A stretch of DNA of 14,501 bases from Leptospira ellisii (GTDB lineage Bacteria; Spirochaetota; Leptospiria; Leptospirales; Leptospiraceae), in the NCBI RefSeq assembly GCF_002811955.1, contig NZ_NPEF01000091.1:1-14501 (forward strand), given 5' to 3'. Positions 11,031 to 14,501 of the stretch are shown piece by piece. The notes beneath the pieces were generated by a model, which was given only the letters and a program-made list of their open reading frames with translations, made no database searches and was not told the origin of the DNA. Each line of letters begins with the position of its first letter. Positions within the stretch are counted from its first letter, which is position 1. The translations under genes were made by a program, and so were the position numbers.

Positions 11031-11948
11031 CTAATGAAAATACGGAGAATTTCCCTGTGTGGACTTTTGATTTTTCTGGCACACGATGTATCGGGGATTT
11101 TCCAATTGTTCAATAAACGAATCAAGATCGCATTGACCGTCTATGAAGATTCGTTTGATTTTGAACGGATCCCCTCCCGGAACGTTGACTCCGTCCTCCG
11201 TGGTTAATATCGCTTTATAACCCGCTTGTTTCGCGAGTCGCACGAGAGTATCGTTGTACCATCCGCAAGGCCAGGCTAGATACTCCACGGGAATTCCCAA
11301 ATTCCGCTCCAGGATTTTTTTGGATTCTTTCAATTCGAAGAAGGCGTTCTTGGAACCTTTTCCCGGGTTTTTGCGGTCTACCCAAGTCACCAAATTGTCC
11401 TTCGGATCCCAAGGATGACTGTAGGTATGGGAGCCGATTTCGAACCGGGGATTTCGGGCCAACTCCCGGATATCGGACCATTCCAAATATTCTCCGTTGC
11501 CGATTCCTTTCGGACCGGCGATGATCCAAAAAGAGGCGGGGAAGGAATAAAGATCCAGAACGGGAACCGCATTGAGGACGTTTTTCCATCCGTCGTCGAA
11601 GTTCAAGACGATAGAACGTTGGGGAAGTCGTTTTCCGGTTCTCATATATTGAAGAAGATCCTTCATTGTCACCGGCTTATAACCGTGCGTATGGAGGTAG
11701 TGCATTTGTTCTCGGAACTTCTCCAGAGAGATTACGGTTTCGCCGGGAGGACGGTCGTCCATTACGATTTCATGATAAATCAGAACGGGAATACCTTGCG
11801 TGTCCGGAGCCTCCGAAATCGGTTGGATCGTTTCCGCGGAATTTCCGGATGGTAGGAATGATCCTAAAGAAAGAAAATAAAACGTAGCAAGGAGGAGGGA
11901 AAAACGTTTCGTGTGCGGGGTTCGGAAAGTCATAGGGGTATATTTCAT
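11031..11948 (-). CDS. secreted polysaccharide deacetylase, NodB/PgaB-like
   Basis: A carbohydrate esterase family 4 protein of 305 residues, predicted to remove N-acetyl groups from a polymer in the periplasm. Residues about 14-38 ([25 protein letters not shown]) form a signal peptide. [10 protein letters not shown] (52-61), the catalytic/metal pair in LNFDDGW (Asp118, Asp119), the metal histidines in GSHTYSH (His174, His178), and [10 protein letters not shown] (224-233, like the PgaB AWPYG motif) are all present, followed by [10 protein letters not shown]. These features are closer to PgaB/IcaB-type enzymes than to peptidoglycan deacetylases. The start could be the ATG at 11948 or the one at 11933; neither has a clear ribosome site, and the second leaves a more typical signal peptide. 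The GT2 synthase follows after 107 bp. Confidence 0.9.
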   Translation of the reverse strand: MKYTPMTFRTPHTKRFSLLLATFYFLSLGSFLPSGNSAETIQPISEAPDTQGIPVLIYHEIVMDDRPPGETVISLEKFREQMHYLHTHGYKPVTMKDLLQYMRTGKRLPQRSIVLNFDDGWKNVLNAVPVLDLYSFPASFWIIAGPKGIGNGEYLEWSDIRELARNPRFEIGSHTYSHPWDPKDNLVTWVDRKNPGKGSKNAFFELKESKKILERNLGIPVEYLAWPCGWYNDTLVRLAKQAGYKAILTTEDGVNVPGGDPFKIKRIFIDGQCDLDSFIEQLENPRYIVCQKNQKSTQGNSPYFH

Positions 11949-12516
<568 letters not shown>

Positions 12517-12521
12517 AAGAC

Positions 12522-12549
12522 AGGATGTTGGACCCGGTTTGGGCGTCAA
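12522..12549 (-). promoter_or_regulatory. possible promoter of tRNA-Leu
   Basis: On the minus strand, TTGACG (complement of 12544-12549) and CATCCT (complement of 12522-12527) are 16 bases apart and end 14 bases before the tRNA 5' end. The -35 box is strong and the -10 box weak. It lies wholly between the upstream gene's stop and the tRNA. Confidence 0.4.
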
Positions 12550-12560
12550 GGAACTTACTT

Positions 12561-13235
12561 TCAGACCAGTTCGTATTTCTTTTTGGTCTTTTTATCTTCG
12601 GGATCGATCTGAATTTTTTCCGGATGGAATACGATATTCCAATAACGTTTGGAATATGCGAAGATTCCGATACAAAGAATGAGAACCAGAACGTAACCGG
12701 ACAATTCCGGTTTTTTCAATAGACTTTCCCCTACAATATGACGCTCGATCCAGGGAATACACATATACCAAAGTACGACGATCGCCACCAAGCCGACTCC
12801 GAACTTTCCCCACCAATTCGGCTTACCCTGAATTCCGCGTTTCAGATAAAGAAAACTTCCGAGCCAAACTCCTAAAATCTCACGTGCTACATAGGCGATC
12901 AAAATCCAGATCGGGAATCGAAAATAATGCACGATCACGGAAAGGCCTCCGACCGTAACGATCTTATCGCAGACCGGATCCAAATAACGACCGAGGACGG
13001 ATTCCTGATGAAGCAACCTTGCGAGAAAGCCGTCCAGATAATCGGTTAAAACCGCTCCCAAACAGGTTAAAATGGCATACAGAAGAAATTCGGTTCGGTC
13101 CGGATTTTCCATATACGTTTTCGTAAACGTGATGAAGAAGGGTAAAAGAAAAACTCTGCTTACGGAAAGGAAATTGGAAACCGTAAAGATTCGGTCTTCC
13201 AAAAGTTCCTTCGGCTTTTTTTCCTGGACGATCAT
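12561..13235 (-). CDS. CDP-alcohol phosphatidyltransferase, PgsA-type
   Basis: An integral membrane enzyme of 224 residues that swaps CMP on a CDP-lipid for an alcohol. It carries the full family motif DG-x2-AR-x8-G-x3-D-x3-D as DYLDGFLARLLHQESVLGRYLDPVCD (65-90), which supplies the metal and CDP ligands. About five to six membrane helices are visible (around 24-40, 50-68, 92-105, 108-128, 147-163, 180-195), and the tail is lysine-rich and cytoplasmic. The N-terminal FTVSNFLSVSRVFLLPFF matches the amphipathic start and first helix of PgsA, so phosphatidylglycerophosphate synthesis is the leading guess. However, the downstream GKPNWWGKFGVGLVAI lacks the usual KxKTxxQ, so the acceptor alcohol is not certain. 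Start ATG with only a weak GGAA upstream. Confidence 0.88.
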   Translation of the reverse strand: MIVQEKKPKELLEDRIFTVSNFLSVSRVFLLPFFITFTKTYMENPDRTEFLLYAILTCLGAVLTDYLDGFLARLLHQESVLGRYLDPVCDKIVTVGGLSVIVHYFRFPIWILIAYVAREILGVWLGSFLYLKRGIQGKPNWWGKFGVGLVAIVVLWYMCIPWIERHIVGESLLKKPELSGYVLVLILCIGIFAYSKRYWNIVFHPEKIQIDPEDKKTKKKYELV

Positions 13236-13380
13236 TCGTGTGCGAGTTCCAATATTTTTAGAAAGAGAATTCCGTATTCCAAGAAATGAAAGAAACGATT
13301 TCCGGAACAGAATTTTTCGGACTAATTTGTTTGAAATGGATTGACCGTACGGCTTCGTTTGAAAAAGTATCTATCAAACA

Positions 13381-13455
<75 letters not shown>

Positions 13456-13513
13456 GTCGTTTTCCTTTCCTAAATCAATAACATTCAAGTTCGGAAAATT
13501 TGACTCGAAGTCG

Positions 13514-14416
13514 TTAAATGTATTCTTCGCCGTCCTTTTTGACGAAAATCGTACCTTCTTCCTCCAATTCCCGGATGAGTTTGAGAATGACGTTTCTTGC
13601 GTCGCTGATTTCGCGTAACGTAAGTTTGCCCCGGATGTCCATCGTATCCATGATTTCCGCGGCGCGGTTTCGCGACATCGCGTTCAAAAAATGACTTCTC
13701 AATTCCTCACCGGCTCCCCGAAGCGCGACGCTTAAACATTCGTCGTCGTTCAATCGGTTGATCAGAATTCTCATTTCCTTTTGGTCCAGACCGAGGACGT
13801 CCTCGAACGTATATAATTTTTCCTTCACCTGTTTCGCCAGTTCGGGAGAATTCGCCTCGAGTTCCTTTAGGATGTTCTCCTCTTGGGATTTATCCATGTG
13901 GCCCAGAATGTTGGCCAAGGCTTCCGCGCCGCCCGCTTCGCTGTATTCGGATCGGTCCCTCTGTTCGTATTTTTTCTTTAAGACTCGGGCGATTTCCTTG
14001 ATCGCATCCGGATGCGTTTTGGTGGTATTCGCCAAACGATAAGCGACATTAGCCTGCAACTCGCCCGGAAAAAATTTCAGAATGTCCGCGGCCTTTTTCG
14101 GAGTCATAAACGCCAGAGTGACCGCGACGGTTTGCGGGGATTCGTGCTGCAAAAGACCGGCCAATACGCCCGGCTCGGCCTCGCTTAAAAAGGAAAAATC
14201 GTCCTCGATGTCTTTGCGGGAAAGTTTGCCTAGGATATTCTCCGCTTTTTCCCTTCCCAGAGAATGTTGCAGAATTTCACGAGCGGCGTCCATTCCGCCT
14301 TTGATTTCCCCGTCCTCCGGTCGAAGCGAATTCTTAAATTCGAGAAGTACGTCCTCCTTTTCCTTCTTCGAAACGCTCCGAATCTGAGCCATTTCCAGAA
14401 TGATCTCTTCGATCAT
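13514..14416 (-). CDS. fliG: FliG-type flagellar motor switch protein, divergent paralogue
   Basis: FliG forms the rotor ring between FliF and FliM and carries the stator-facing charges. From the ATG at 14416 there are 300 residues; typical FliG is about 330-345. Seen are the end of the N-domain (MIEEIILEMAQIRSVSKKEK), the middle-domain ESPQTVAVTLAFMTPKKAADIL (92-113, where the usual form is EHPQT), GGAEALANIL (162-171), and the C-domain YTFEDVLGLDQKEMRILINRL, CLSVALRGAGEELRSHFLNAMSRNRAAEIM and LIRELEEEGTIFV. The frame continues 19 codons upstream to a TAA at 14474-14476, and those codons also read like FliG N-domain, but no ATG/GTG/TTG occurs there. The true start is therefore unclear. Leptospira genomes carry several FliG homologues, and this standalone, divergent copy is probably one of the extra ones. 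Confidence 0.88.
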   Translation of the reverse strand: MIEEIILEMAQIRSVSKKEKEDVLLEFKNSLRPEDGEIKGGMDAAREILQHSLGREKAENILGKLSRKDIEDDFSFLSEAEPGVLAGLLQHESPQTVAVTLAFMTPKKAADILKFFPGELQANVAYRLANTTKTHPDAIKEIARVLKKKYEQRDRSEYSEAGGAEALANILGHMDKSQEENILKELEANSPELAKQVKEKLYTFEDVLGLDQKEMRILINRLNDDECLSVALRGAGEELRSHFLNAMSRNRAAEIMDTMDIRGKLTLREISDARNVILKLIRELEEEGTIFVKKDGEEYI

Positions 14417-14501
14417 GGAATCGTCTAACTGCGATAAGATCGTTACGGTCGGAGGCCTTTCCGTGATCGTGCATTATTTTCGATTCCCGATCTGGATTTT
14501 G

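Overview
This window looks like chromosomal DNA of a Leptospira species, a spirochaete. The evidence is a partial protein that resembles the Leptospira-restricted DUF1577 group, a small lipoprotein with a spirochaetal lipobox, a FliG-type flagellar switch protein, scattered tRNA genes, and frequent TTG/GTG starts. Base composition, judged by eye and not computed, is well above that of L. interrogans. That would fit a higher-GC pathogen-clade species, but species is not claimed. I see no phage, insertion sequence, CRISPR array or rRNA.

Layout. (1) 1-715, minus: 5' part of a DUF1577-like gene, divergent from guaB. (2) 796-3837, plus: a tight cluster of guaB (IMP dehydrogenase, strikingly eukaryote-like), a LolA-like outer-membrane lipoprotein-sorting protein, and rsmE (16S rRNA m3U methyltransferase). 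Its end overlaps a convergent small cysteine-rich lipoprotein gene (3800-4084, minus). (3) 4231-5759, plus: a ThiE-type thiamine-phosphate synthase, then a WecG/TagA/CpsF-type glycosyltransferase. (4) 5947-6474, plus: a membrane-anchored coiled-coil protein built on an 11-residue repeat with near-identical 33-bp DNA units. (5) 11948 down to 6485, minus: a secreted PgaB/NodB-type polysaccharide deacetylase, a 734-residue processive GT2 membrane glycosyltransferase with a large cytoplasmic insertion, a membrane-anchored DUF218-like protein, and lysS. (6) 11949-12424: about 475 bp without a convincing gene, perhaps an interspersed-repeat remnant. (7) tRNA-Leu(GAG) and a CDP-alcohol phosphatidyltransferase, both minus; tRNA-Asp(GTC), plus; and a divergent fliG paralogue, minus, at the right edge.

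How the genes work together. The window mixes housekeeping genes (GMP synthesis, ribosome modification, thiamine, lysyl-tRNA, phospholipid) with envelope genes (lipoprotein sorting, lipoprotein, two glycosyltransferases, deacetylase, phospholipid synthase). The most coherent possible new system is the deacetylase-GT2 pair. It resembles the core of synthase-dependent exopolysaccharide export (a polymerising GT2 plus a periplasmic N-deacetylase), but the synthase architecture is unusual and no outer-membrane porin is present here. Other points of interest are the eukaryote-like IMPDH with human-like inhibitor-contact residues, the 33-bp in-frame repeat array, the WecG-like enzyme with substituted active-site positions, and the FliG paralogue whose homology runs upstream of its first ATG into an in-frame stop.
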